Assembly: GCA_949358305.1 (NCBI GenBank)
Contig: OX442314.1
Location: 43,158,581-43,222,580, forward strand
Direction: 5' to 3'
Length of the DNA stretch: 64,000 nucleotides
DNA from: Strigamia acuminata
Lineage: Eukaryota > Arthropoda > Chilopoda > Geophilomorpha > Linotaeniidae
Shown: piece by piece, positions 31,926-43,153 of the stretch
Layout of the letters: each line of letters starts with the position of its first letter
How positions within the stretch are numbered: position 1 is the first letter of the stretch
Position numbers and translations under genes: made by a program
The notes under the pieces: model-generated
Databases searched by the model: none
The model's input: only the letters and a program-made list of their open reading frames with translations
What the model was told of the DNA's origin: nothing

Positions 31926-32528
31926 TGTGACCAGCTGCCCCCACAGTCTGTGTCACTTTCCCTGCAACCCACGGCGCTTCCATAGCTCTCGCGCACCTCG
32001 TGTGTTTCTCATGCGCAACCTGGCACAGTCCTCCGCACCAGGTGGAGCTGTTGGTCGTTGGCTCCGCCAATTGGAAACCGGAAGTGCCCCTTCCGGAAGT
32101 TGTGGACCCCGCAGTAGAAAGTTAGTTGTTTCTGGATCAGCATAGTGAACGGTCGTTCCTCGACCTTCTTCCCATGCCTGGTGGCAAGAGAGACCCAAAC
32201 TATTGGCGCGGCTATGCCGTCGCCCGTCGGGACCTGAGCGTCCAACATGCCGTGTTCGTCCCGTGTTCTTAAGAACGTTGCGACGACGCGGCGCAAACTG
32301 CATTCACCGATCTCAAGATTGCCGTAACGGGTGGTCAAATCAGCAATGGCGGCAAGGCCGCATTACACTTCGGAAATAGACCTTGAGACACCATATCATA
32401 CCCCTAGACAATAACCAAAACCTAAACTTGTGTCTCTGTTGTATTTCGTGGATTGAATCATCGTGTGTGTTGCGTCCAGCGCTTCGTGGCTCTCCCCTGA
32501 CCATGTGGCGTCCGTCCGAACACTCACA
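31926..32528 (+). mobile_element. Solo LTR of the outer-element family, plus orientation
   Basis: Reads TGTGACCAGCTG...GAACACTCACA and is the diverged reverse complement of 21825-22440. The perfect 4-bp target duplication atga lies at 31922-31925 and 32529-32532. No internal sequence, so it is an LTR-LTR recombination product. Confidence 0.88.
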
Positions 32529-33259
32529 ATGAAAATGATAAGAATCAATACAAAAAGAAAAAAACAAAATTACTTATACAAAAACTTATCATCAATTGCT
32601 CGATTAAAAAGTGATTTCTAAAACTATTCTTAAATAAGTGAAATTGCATGTAAGCAAATTTTTGTAGGCTATTATTCTGGCTTTTATTGTTTTGTATTGC
32701 TTGTACTGTACAACATGAAAATAATAATCCAACACTTAAAAATTTGTTCCAAATATTTCCAAAAGCTGAACAGAATGTAATGAATGCTGTGCTAATGATT
32801 TAATGAAAGTTAATAAACAAAAGGAGAAATAAAGAATTTCTGACCTGTCCCCTTGTGCGCATAAAAAGAAATGGCACGATGTTTACCAAATCAGTCGTGT
32901 TAGAAATTTATATAATATTATATTAGAAGATTAAAATCCAATTATCACACAGAATTCGTCATGAATTCCTAATCTATTTTTAATTCAATGATGGCTTGCA
33001 CATTTGCAGGTAATTTTGCTCGAGAAAATTCATTATCTTCGCTTTGCACCAATTGGCTAAACTCGATCACGTGCGATACTCCATGATCCTACTTAAACGC
33101 ATCGGAAAATACAAGTAGGACAAGATATTTTGCCGAACACGATCCATTTCGAGAAATCTATCGTTCAATTCTGAAAACACGTAAGAAAATAGAAATTGCT
33201 CATCTCAATTGCTCTTACATTAATTCTCTAATTTTTGTAGCGATCCAATAAGAAAAACT

Positions 33260-33844
33260 ATGGCCAACGGTACTGTTCTTCTGATGCTGTGTGCCTTCTT
33301 GATGCTTGCTCAACTTATTGGGTAAATAACCAAAAACCTTGTGTAAACATTGTGTAAACTTGTTGGGACGCATGCTCACATAAATAAGAACTAGGGACTG
33401 CAGATTGTTTGGTTTTAGGCCTTTAATCGCTGTCTAGAGGTTGGAGTCTTCCAGACTACCCACATGCTGGCCGTGCCGCGTAGTTTGCAATAAGTTATAT
33501 TTGAATGAAAACTAATGGGAACCAACTTCAATCATTATCTAAACGATTGAGTATAATAAAAAATATCAGTTGATGAGCAGAAAGAGAAGAAGATCTAAAT
33601 CACAATCTGTTATTGGTTCAACTCTATGAATGCAATGCACCAAACACACATTCCACAATGAACTTTGCACCTGTATTCCTTAAGCTCATGTAAATCATGT
33701 GTTAACTCAAATCGTTTTTCTTCCAGAGCTTGTCAAGAAAGCGGTTACGGGTGTTATGAGCATTCTGACTGCTGCAACGGAAAATGCAGCCCCTTTTACT
33801 TTTGTAAATGGATTCTCAAGGATATAATTGCAAAAATAGGTTGA
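33260..33844 (+). CDS. Secreted inhibitor-cystine-knot (knottin) peptide, copy 3
   Basis: Coding exons 33260-33321 and 33727-33844 give 59 residues; a 5'UTR intron lies at 33181-33240. The signal peptide matches copy 1 almost exactly. The mature part has C-X6-C-X5-CC-X3-C-X5-C, is close to copy 1 in the first three loops, and has the tail WILKDIIAKIG as in copy 2. Copy 3 therefore looks closest to the ancestral form: copy 1 has lost the tail by a small deletion and copy 2 has diverged in the loops. The coding intron is shorter than in the other copies. Confidence 0.78.
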
Positions 33845-34370
33845 GGTTGACCAATTTGGACAAATCCTACTGTATATCGCTAGAGCATCAATATACATAT
33901 ACTAGTAGATAAATAAAGATGTACTTCTAATGTAAATCGGAATTATTTATTAACACTCGTAACACAAACACAAGCAATTTACACTTTGCTCATTGAAAGA
34001 AAACCAAGTGCGAAGAATAATTTCCTCAACAGAAACATCAAGTTAATAAATGCCAACCAAACTGATACAAGTAGTAATGATGTAAGCTATAAATTTCTGG
34101 CTACGTGTCACGTTGTTAGGTTTTAGGTTTTAGCGTTTAGCGGGCGATGAATTACCGGTAAATAAATTGTGCTTGAAATTCTAAACAAAAATGTGTATCT
34201 AAAATGATGGATCTAACAAACTAAATTTATTTCTATTAAACAACCCGCCGTAATTAACTGGTGATAGATAATGTAGTTATAGATTTGTAATTGTCCTGGT
34301 CTAGGCCAAATTGATTACGAAAACTAACTAATAAAATAAAATATCACCAATAAGGCCAATTGAAACTTAC

Positions 34371-34409
34371 CACACCGAGCACGACCAGCAATTTAAATAT
34401 ACGCTTCAT
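34371..34409 (-). CDS. Orphan signal-peptide exon, copy 3
   Basis: The same 13-codon leader (one silent or near-silent change) and the same GTAAGT donor as 22806-22844. Retention of frame and donor in both copies hints at constraint, though the duplication may simply be recent. The corresponding block is deleted from copy 2. Confidence 0.4.
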
Positions 34410-34761
34410 GTGTATTCCATCCTTCTAAATGACAATGTGGAAACAGAAAATGACCAGTTGTCAATTTAATTGCCATGCAGACGGTACTCCAAATATCAGC
34501 AGCCGGTCCATAATTTGCTCTTCTCAAAATCTCGAAAAACTCGATAGTAAAAGCCTGTACAGTAACAATAAATGTAAGTTACCTTACAATTATATTCACG
34601 TTTTAGTTCACCCATATTTAGATAGCATATCTCAGATTACATTTGGCGATTTAATACATGTATATATATAAATATCTAAGTATAAATGTGTGTGTTACAT
34701 GGGTACCGATAATAAGTAATGAGACGATTGGTTTTTTACGGTTTGATGGAATTAGCTGTGG

Positions 34762-35288
34762 TTAACCCTTCCAACCCGAATGGATTAGTTTCAGCCTCTC
34801 TCGTTAAGATGGACATGATTTGACCCAGATTCTGCGCATGCTCAACATCCAGGTCCAATTGAATTTCAAAGGAATTTAGCAAACACATGTGCTTGACCAT
34901 AACAAAGATGGCCACCACAGCACATGGACACATTTCTAGTGTCCCTTTGCAATTAATTTTATATACATTTAGATTAATTTTATCAACATTACGATCAATT
35001 TTATATAAATCTTGATTTACTTTATTTATATTTTACCAACAAACAACATTGCGTTTATGTCCTCTAGACTCCTAAGATGGGTCATTTTTGACCCAGTTAA
35101 TCTTTGGTTTCAAATTATAAACAAAATAAAAAAAATTTTAAAAATTTTAATTGTGGTATAGTGTCTAGCGATGTTTCAAAGGAATAGTCAGCAAAAATCA
35201 GATAAAAAATAAATTATTTCACATAAAAAAAAATGTTTTTTTAAAAATGGTATCACAAAAAGACCCATCTTAGGGTTAGAAGGGTTAA
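34762..35288. mobile_element. piggyBac-like MITE, copy 3
   Basis: TTAA-flanked with the CCCTTCCAAC / GAAGGG inverted ends, colinear with 29668-30164 apart from small indels. Confidence 0.65.
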
Positions 35289-35565
35289 ATGAAAACGTTT
35301 GCTAAATAAAGTCAATTTATTGTAAATGTACGAATGTTTGTTCAGAGTGAGCGAGTGATGCTGCAGTAAAGCTTTGAGGGGGTGTTTGTCAGAAAATTCG
35401 CGATACATTTATTTACCTAAGTAAAGAAAATACGAAATTTAATTTTCCTCCAAAATAAATAAATATTTATTTTTAGCGATTTCAATTTCGCGATTTCTTT
35501 ATACAAGATTTTTGTATTCTTATTTCAAAATGGAAACACGACCACGAATTGAAACAAAAGAAAAT

Positions 35566-37934
35566 TCAAAATTGGTCGAAATCCTTCGATGGAATAAAAA
35601 TCATATTCTCACATTTTCGCAAATCGCAAGTTTTCCGCAGCTTTTTACTCAAACACGGTTCACATTTTCCACAATTGACTTTAACTTGACATTTCCCACA
35701 CGTTCCGCAGCGACGTTTCCTTTTGGACACCGTCTGTTGTCCACAACTTTGACCATTAGCCGATCTCTTACGACTCGCCTCTTTTCCATTTCCCAAAATT
35801 CCACCATAAGCAACATCAAATCTCAATTGTTGTAGTTTAATCGCTTCTTCTATGTGGTGTTTAGTTTCCTCTATCACATCTATATCTTTAGACATGTCAA
35901 TCAAATTCTTCAAATGATCTATCATATCCAACACTCGTTTTTTTTCGGTTTCTAAAAATCCATTTTGGGTTTTAGCTACAGGAGAGCTAGTTAATATTTC
36001 CACTGTATGCCCAATCTCTCCAGTGTGCTCAAAATTGTACATTTCATCCCCAACGTCACAAACTTGAGGTTCAGGAGCCCTAGATACCGTATGATCGTGG
36101 CTGTCGAGCGAGGAGACTTGAATATAAAACCTTACATCGTGTAAAGCATTATTGTCTTCCAAGTCTGCGTGTAATGCTCGAAGAGAATTTTTCTGCGCGT
36201 TTTCCATTTTGAATCTGCTGTTAGTTGCAATTACTGTATATCTTTCGGACATGAACACCCACACTTCTTTAACATGCATCGAAGCCGGACAGTCATGTTT
36301 TTTTGAAAACTTGTTTCCATGTTGTTTCTTAAGCTGGAAAAATAACAAAAATAATATCATTTCCTTAGTGTAGTCTTCAAAACTAGACTTTGACCGATAC
36401 CGATATCGGTATCGGCTATCGGCCGATATTTCGGTATTCACCGATATCGGATCCGATATTTTTTGGCATGGCCGATACCGATATTGCCACGTTTATAAAA
36501 CGTATTGTTTGAGACTAAAACGATACGTTTTAGAAATGCTTTTAAAGCAGTATACATTATATACTGCTTAAAAAAGGTTTCTTAAACATAAAATAAAGTA
36601 AAAAACGCAATTTTAATTTTAATTTTTTTATTTTGGGAGGGTGGGGGGGGGGGGGGGTCGGACATTTTAATTTTAATATCGGCGCAGGTATCGGTATCGG
36701 CCGATATTCGGTTGCCAATTATCGGTATCGGCGATACTGCAAAATATCGATATCGGTCAAAGTCTATTCAAAACTAATAATGAGTTTTATTAATACAGTC
36801 GAAACTCTATAACGAATCGTGATATAACGAATTATCGATATAACGAATACCTTAAAATCAGTGCTGGACTGGCCCGGCAGGCTACTGGGAAATTCTCGGT
36901 AGCCCACCGTAGCCTGTTCCTGTGGACCGTCCCATCTAGATTTCCCGGTACTAAATTTGTAGCCAGTCCAGCTCTGCTTAAAATGGCAGGCTTGGTTGGC
37001 CGACCATAGAAGACCATGTTAAAACATTTCGATATAACAAATTCTCGTTATAATTAATCGATTGCGATTTGTGTAAAGAGTTCCGACTGTAATGTATTTT
37101 TAGTGATGATAAAAGAAAAATTCGACCTGGTTTTTAAATTTGTTGAATTATGGCACTTAATTTTAAATACCGTATTTCTTTGATTCTAAGACACCATCAA
37201 TTTTAAGACGCACACTAATAAATAAATTTCAACAGAAAAAAAGCTTTGATTCTAAGATCCAAAATGCACCCCCGTCTTAGAATCTAAGAAATACGGTAGT
37301 TATTGTACTGTCCTTGATTTCAAGACTGGACACCATTTTTACCTTATATTTGTGGTAATTACGACCGAACTTGCAATCATTTGCTGTATTTTTCTTAATG
37401 ATAAATGGTTGACCAAAAAATTCAATGGGCGAGACTCCCTTTTTGTTAGAAAATAATATTGGACAGCCTGCAAATATGAAATTTAAAATTAAGACATGTA
37501 AATTATAAATTAAGGTTTGGTTTGATTGATACATTAGAAATTTACCTGAGCAGTTTATTTAAATAAATAAATAAATTACTTTTACAACATAAATTTTTTT
37601 TAAATAAAATTAATTGTATCGGATAATTATGGTATCGATTAAACCTTGTTTAACAAATCATTCCGACTATTATTTATAATTTTTATTTATTTATTAATAC
37701 GCACTCCGATGGAGGAAAATTACCTTTATTTTGCGCGGCACTTTGTCCTTCTCCTTTAATTTTGCTCGTCCGCGTTACAAATTTAACCCCAAGTTGTAAT
37801 AAACTTTCGCGAAACTTTACATAATTCTCTTCGGATTCAATAAAACCTCGAACAGTTCCATCGTCATCTTTTTCCAAATCATTCAAATAACTTCGAAGAA
37901 CTTCTTCGTACGAAACCTTCAAATCATCAGCCAT
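35566..37934 (-). CDS. CXXC zinc-finger protein
   Basis: Three coding exons on the minus strand: 37934-37724, 37467-37343 and 36333-35566, with compatible phases (1, 0), give about 367 residues. A noncoding 5' exon probably ends at 38037 (donor GTAAGG), and an acceptor lies just before the ATG. The C-terminus holds a CXXC zinc finger: CGTCGKC, CGKCEPC, then two single cysteines around LRK, the pattern that binds unmethylated CpG in KDM2, MLL, CFP1 and TET relatives. The middle exons contain a Cys/His region (CKFGRNYHKYK, then KKHDCPASMHVKEVW) reminiscent of transposon-derived DNA-binding fingers; I cannot assign it. No catalytic domain is visible, so a small chromatin-binding protein or a domesticated transposon protein is likely. 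Confidence 0.68.
36384..36766. mobile_element. hAT-like MITE rich in CGATATCGG motifs
   Basis: Inverted ends TAGACTTTGACCGATA; 8-bp target duplication TTCAAAAC at 36376-36383 and 36767-36774. Both arms consist of GATATCGG/CCGATATC palindromes around an AT-rich centre with a long G run. It lies in the intron of the CXXC gene. Confidence 0.88.
36795..37093. mobile_element. pogo/Tigger-like MITE with a nested inverted insert
   Basis: Ends are TACAGTCGAAACTC and its near complement GAGTTCCGACTGTA, with repeated ATATAACGAAT inside. Its centre holds a second inverted pair (CTTAAAAT.AGTGCTGGACTGG against CCAGTCCAGCTCTGCTTAAAAT), apparently a nested element. Confidence 0.6.
37167..37297. repeat. Short inverted-repeat element, TACCGTATTTCTTTG
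   Basis: TACCGTATTTCTTTGATTCT on the left mirrors AGAATCTAAGAAATACGGTA on the right, with internal TTGATTCTAAGA repeats. A MITE in the CXXC gene intron. Confidence 0.65.
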
Positions 37935-38019
37935 TGGTCCATCATTATTTGTCTACAGAACAAATTTAAAAAAATCAAAAAAAATTATTAAAAATTAATT
38001 TCCCGAATGTTTGCTGTTC

Positions 38020-38755
38020 ATTCAGCGCCTCCTTACTTCGCAAACTGCACTTCCGGTCTCCAAAATAGCGGCCAGGTTTGAAGAAGTAACCGCCAACGGT
38101 CAATACTTGACCTATCGCAGCTCGTCGGGACTCGGGAGCGAGATTTTCATTCAGTTGCAACGGTATTTCACTCAGCACCAAGCACAGACTAGTTCTAACC
38201 ACGTGCGCCGTGCTGTCATGACTACCAAAAACGTACACTTATCAACAGCTTCGCCACTCGTGTTGGTCGGCCATAAGGATCCAGAATAACAAAAGATATC
38301 ACCGTCCATCCATGCCGCGTTTAACTCGTAGATCGAGCGAATAAACGATGACTAAACACGCGAATTTCATAAATACGAAGCCAAACTCGTTGCAGCTTGT
38401 TTCTCCAAGCCTTGCGTTGGAAGCGACAACTGGTGGCGACCGATGGATTTTATGACGTCACGTTTAATGGCAGAGATCGGCACCACCAATCACAGCTCAC
38501 CTCCCATTCACCCAATCCCGTCGCTCCATCTATTTCCACCACCAGATCGCGCGAAATTCAATTTCGCCAGTTATCGTGCATGGTTTGTTAATGCTATCCA
38601 CAGTCCTCTCACAACACCGCACGCCATTAGTACGTTTATAAAACGTCACCACAACGTCGTTATACCTAGTATACAATAGACACAGCAGAGGCATTAAATC
38701 ATTTAATTCGAAATCCAGTAGACAGAACTTTGCGCAGTCTTTAACGTGAATTAAA
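38020..38755. promoter_or_regulatory. Divergent intergenic region with promoter signals
   Basis: This separates the CXXC gene (minus) from the BTB gene (plus). On the minus side a CCGGAAGTG (ETS-type) motif at about 38045-38053 sits just upstream of the probable 5' exon donor. On the plus side a TATAAA box lies at 38637-38642, about 114 bases before the BTB start codon. The two genes may share this region. No ORF in it is convincing. Confidence 0.5.
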
Positions 38756-39772
38756 ATGGATTCAGATTCAGATCATTCAAATCAGTTCGTTCCAGTAAAT
38801 CAGTTCGACCAGTCCGATCATCCAAATCAGTTCGATCAGTTCACTCATTTAGAATTTCTAGATCATTTAGATCATTTACATCAGTTAGGTCAGCTACATT
38901 ATTCGAATAATTCCGATCTAGATCATTCAGATTCAAATTCAGAACATTCGGATTCAGATTCAGAACATTCAGAATCAGATTTAGAACATTCGGAATCAGA
39001 TTCGGGTTGTTCGGGCTCGGTTTCAACTTCCGGCTCTTCCATAGACGGCGAAATCGTTCCCGATTCGATCGCCCACGTCACGATCAAAACCAAAGATGGC
39101 CGCGTCTACGTCCGCAAAGAAACACTCGTGTTGAACAGCATTTTCTTCCGGCGCGTTTTCGCCAGCGACACGAGCGCGTCGAGAACTATGGTCGTCAAGT
39201 TCCGCCACATTTCGTCCGACACGATCAACACCATCGTCGAGTTCATCGAGAACGATAAGGATATCGTTCCGGAGTACCGTAAACACGACTTCGACTATCT
39301 GTTGGAAATCGTCGAGCAAGCGCACGTCATGAAATTCCCTTCCGTTTACGAATTCTATTTCGACTCGCTCGTCGCCAACCACCTATGGACGAATTTCCAC
39401 ACCATTTGGCACGCGGCCGAATTGTACGACGACCGGCGCGGAATGGAGAAGATTTTAGACAAGATGCGCTACAATTTGTACGACGTCGACTTGGAAATCT
39501 TGCGGAACATAAACCCGTTCCAAGTGAAGAAATTCCTGGATCGTTACAGCTCCGGGAAAGAGGTTGCGGACTTTGTACTCAATTGGGGGAAGGCGGATGC
39601 GCGCGATAGGACGAAGTGGACGGCTTGGTTGATGCGAAACGTCGATTTTTCATCCATGGCTGAATTCGAGATACAAAGCTTCCGGTGTGATCCGTACGTG
39701 ACGGGATCGGTTGAATTGGCAAATGTCTTTCCCTCGGTTTCGCGGAGTGTCGATGGTTGGGTGTATTTCTGA
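38756..39772 (+). CDS. BTB-BACK domain protein, intronless
   Basis: 338 residues in one exon. Residues 1-100 are low complexity: Asp/His/Asn/Gln-rich repeats (DHPNQFDQF) then Ser/Asp/Glu/His repeats (SDSEHSDSDSEH). A BTB/POZ domain covers about 105-205 (KTKDGRVYVRKETLVLNSIFF), followed by a BACK-like helical region (about 205-300). There are no Kelch repeats. BTB-BACK proteins dimerise and commonly link substrates to Cullin-3 ubiquitin ligases; this is inferred from family, with no substrate domain visible. AATAAA at 39777-39782 lies five bases after the stop, giving a very short 3'UTR. The coding part is GC-richer than its surroundings. Single-exon structure suggests a retrocopy or an intron-poor lineage-specific BTB family. 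Confidence 0.85.
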   Translation: MDSDSDHSNQFVPVNQFDQSDHPNQFDQFTHLEFLDHLDHLHQLGQLHYSNNSDLDHSDSNSEHSDSDSEHSESDLEHSESDSGCSGSVSTSGSSIDGEIVPDSIAHVTIKTKDGRVYVRKETLVLNSIFFRRVFASDTSASRTMVVKFRHISSDTINTIVEFIENDKDIVPEYRKHDFDYLLEIVEQAHVMKFPSVYEFYFDSLVANHLWTNFHTIWHAAELYDDRRGMEKILDKMRYNLYDVDLEILRNINPFQVKKFLDRYSSGKEVADFVLNWGKADARDRTKWTAWLMRNVDFSSMAEFEIQSFRCDPYVTGSVELANVFPSVSRSVDGWVYF

Positions 39773-39855
39773 TAAAAATAAATAAATTGAATAATCTAAG
39801 TGAAATCCGAACTATTTAATATTGTTACGCATATTTTTATTCTTGGTAAACAATG

Positions 39856-40015
39856 TGTGACGAGCTGCCCCTGCGCGCTGATCACTTTTCCTGCAGCGCA
39901 ATGCACTCGGCGCAGTTCTGTTGCGATCCTCCGCAACCAGGTGGAGCTGATTGACCAATCGGGCTCTGGAAGTGGGTGGGCTCCATAGGCCAAAAAGCGA
40001 GGGAGTAGCCAATCG
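39856..40015 (+). mobile_element. LTR fragment of the outer-element family
   Basis: Begins TGTGACGAGCTGCCCCTGCG, similar to the start of the solo LTRs at 31926 and 61977 in plus orientation. The remainder of the LTR is missing: the sequence runs into the inverted repeat and satellite array. Confidence 0.6.
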
Positions 40016-40021
40016 CAAAAA

Positions 40022-42160
40022 TCGCGTATGAGATTTTGAAATTCTTGAAGATTTTATGAGATTTTAAGGATTTTGAAATCCAAAATCTTTGCCTGTGCGA
40101 GATTTCCAGCTCAATTTTGCTAGAATTTATAGGATTTCCAGGATTTCCAGGATTTCCAGGATTTCCAGGATTTCCAGGATTTCCAGGATTTCTAGGATTT
40201 CCAAGATTTTCAGGATTTCCAGGATTTCCAAGATTTCCAGGATTTCCAAGATTTCATGAGATTTGAAAGATTTCGAAGATTTCAAGGATTTGCTAAGGGT
40301 TTCAAGATTTCACAAGGGTTTCAAGATTTCACAAGGGTTTCAAGATTTCACAAGGATTTCTCAGGATTTTACAAGGATTTCTCAGGATTTCACAAGGGTT
40401 TCTCAGAATTTCATGTGGGTTTCGTAAAATATTTTGCTAGAATTTGCGACAATTTGTAAGAAAATTTTTAAGATTTCCAGGATTTCTAGGATTTCCAGGA
40501 TTTCTAGGATTTCCATGATTTCATGAGATTTCCATGATTTCATGAGATTTCAAAGATTTCCAGGATTTCATGAGATTTCAAGGATTTTGAAATCCAAAAT
40601 CTTTGTCTGTGCGAGATTTCCAGCTGAATTTTGCTAGAATTTATAAGATTTTCAGGATTTTCAGGATTTCCAGGATTTCCAAGATTTCCAGGATTTCCAG
40701 GATTTCTAGGATTTCCAAGATTTTCAGGATTTCCAGGATTTCCAAGATTTCTAAGATTTCCAAGATTTCCAGGATTTCCAAGATTTCATGAGATTTGAAA
40801 GATTTCGAAGATTTCAAGGATTTGCTAAGGGTTTCAAGATTTCACAAGGGTTTCAAGATTTCACAAGGGTTTCAAGATTTCACAAGGATTTCTCAGGATT
40901 TTACAAGGATTTCTCAGGATTTCACAAGGGTTTCTCAGAATTTCATGTGGGTTTCGTAAAATATTTTGCTAGAATTTGCGACAATTTGTAAGAAAATTTT
41001 TAAGATTTCCAGGATTTCTAGGATTTCCAGGATTTCTAGGATTTCCATGATTTCATGAGATTTCCATGATTTCATGAGATTTCAAAGATTTCCAGGATTT
41101 CATGAGATTTCAAGGATTTTGAAATCCAAAATCTTTGTCTGTGCGAGATTTCCAGCTGAATTTTGCTAGAATTTATAAGATTTTCAGGATTTTCAGGATT
41201 TCCAGGATTTCCAAGATTTCCAGGATTTCCAGGATTTCTAGGATTTCCAAGATTTTCAGGATTTCCAGGATTTCCAAGATTTCTAAGATTTCCAAGATTT
41301 CCAGGATTTCCAAGATTTCATGAGATTTGAAAGATTTCGAAGATTTCAAGGATTTGCTAAGGGTTTCAAGATTTCACAAGGATTTCTCAAGATTTCACAA
41401 GGATTTCTCAGGATTTCACAAGGATTTCTCAGGATTTCACAAGGGTTTCTCAGAATTTCATGTGGGTTTCGTAAAATATTTTGCTAGAATTTGCGACAAT
41501 TTGTAAGAAAATTTTTAAGATTTCCAGGATTTCTAGGATTTCCAGGATTTCTAGGATTTCCATGATTTCATGAGATTTCAAAGATTTCCAGGATTTCATG
41601 AGATTTCAAGGATTTTGAAATCCAAAATCTTTGTCTGTGCGAGATTTCCAGCTGAATTTTGCTAGAATTTATAAGATTTTCAGGATTTTCAGGATTTCCA
41701 GGATTTCCAAGATTTCCAGGATTTCCAGGATTTCTAGGATTTCCAAGATTTTCAGGATTTCCAGGATTTCCAAGATTTCTAAGATTTCCAAGATTTCCAG
41801 GATTTCCAAGATTTCATGAGATTTGAAAGATTTCGAAGATTTCAAGGATTTGCTAAGAATTTCAAGATTTCACAAGAATTTCTCAGGATTTCACAAGGAT
41901 TTCTCAGGATTTCACAAGGATTTCTCAGGATTTCACAAGGGTTTCTCAGAATTTCATGTGGGTTTCGTAAAATATTTTGCTAGAATTTGCGACAATTTGT
42001 ATGAAAATTTTTAAGATTTCCAGGATTTCTAGGATTTCCATGATTTCATGAAATTTCAAAGATTTCCAGGATTTCATGAGATTTCAAAGATTTCCAGGAT
42101 TTCATGAGATTTCAAGGATTTTGAAATCCAAAATCTTGCCTGTACGAGATTTCCAGCATT
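40022..42160. repeat. Higher-order satellite of an ~11-bp GGATTTCCA motif
   Basis: About 2.1 kb built from variants of GGATTTCCA(A/G)GA. These are organised in larger near-identical units: the block starting at 40256 recurs at 40788 (532 bp), and that at 40603 recurs at 41135 (532 bp) and 41631 (496 bp). Each unit includes a unique TTTGAAATCCAAAATCTTTG segment. Open frames across it (KISRISKIF-type) arise from the repeat and are not genes. Mirrored sequences at 39991-40014 and 42164-42187 flank the array. Confidence 0.92.
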
Positions 42161-43153
42161 GGCTACCCCCTCGCCAAAAAGAGTTGTCCAACAGCCAGCA
42201 AGGCGAACAGTCTTGTTCCGAGTTCCGACCGTTTCCCAAAACTGACCAACCGTCACTAAGGGAAAAATACGGAAGCTTTTCGATGCCATTTGTGATTGCA
42301 ATTCTCCCAGCATGCAACCCAATCACTATTACCGCACAAATTTCATTTCCTTGTAGTGTGAATACATCACAGACCTGCGAACACTCCTGACGCAACACCC
42401 AAAGCGCAAATCCGTGAGAAACGAACCAACAAATGGACCAAAAACACAAAAATTCGATTTCAACATTTAGCAAAAAACGAACTTCAATACAGTAACATGA
42501 TAGCCAATCGTGTCAACACTGTGCGTCACAGAGGTCAAGGAACTCGACATAATGCCCTCCTTTTACGTCAGGATGAGTCCATCTCTCCATCCAGGGTCAT
42601 GCATTGCATTAACTAATGCAAATCATCAAAATAAAGTAAATAAACTTCAACTTGTTTACACACAATATAATTATTATATATCGTATAAAAAAAAAAAAAT
42701 TTTAATTTTTAAAAAACCGGAATTAAAAAATAAATAAACTTCACACTGTCCACACGGCGCACTAGAATCCACTTATTATCCCTAATGCGCAGCTCCACAG
42801 CTGCATCTTTCCATCTTGTTCCCACAGCAGCATAAATCCCTCATTAACAATCCCACGGAATCGAAACACTGATAACATCTCCCGCGGACCAAAACATCAA
42901 AACACGTCAGGTAATTTGAATAGCGAAATATTTAATAGTGCAAAACCCAAATTGGATGAACAGAATGCAGGGAAAACGGAGGCTGCAGCCTTGGCGCTTG
43001 GAGTCGTCCAGCAGCGAAAATCGATAAGCTATCATCATCACTAGCTCCCGGTGCAAGCGCGGAGCGGCGTTGGTGTTGCCGGCGCTCCCGCATATCCATT
43101 TTCATCTCGATGCTGAGTTGACTGAAAAGAGAAGTGGTAGCAACACGACCAAC
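42161..43153. other. Intergenic region upstream of the WAP/CCP gene
   Basis: No gene is supported. It contains sequence at 42240-42300 resembling 47465-47520 in an intron of the next gene (ACGGAAGC against ATGGAAGC, then TGATTG), so a dispersed repeat, plus AT runs near 42690. The proximal promoter and 5'UTR of the large gene should lie in 42900-43153, where GC content rises, but I see no clear TATA box. Confidence 0.4.

Larger units (their letters stand above)
31147..35392 (+). repeat. Knottin segmental duplication, copy 3
   Basis: Starts with the same GCCTAGTGTCACCTGGTGA block as copy 2 and carries knottin 3, an A-rich tract, a TTTATAATATTT-type AT repeat (31680-31860), a solo LTR, the orphan signal exon and the piggyBac-like MITE. 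Similarity to copy 2 ends at about 35392. Confidence 0.8.

Noticed and set aside
40256-42014. Repeated 62-67 residue ORFs ([17 protein letters not shown])
   Set aside because: Generated by the 11-bp satellite, which lacks stops in these frames.
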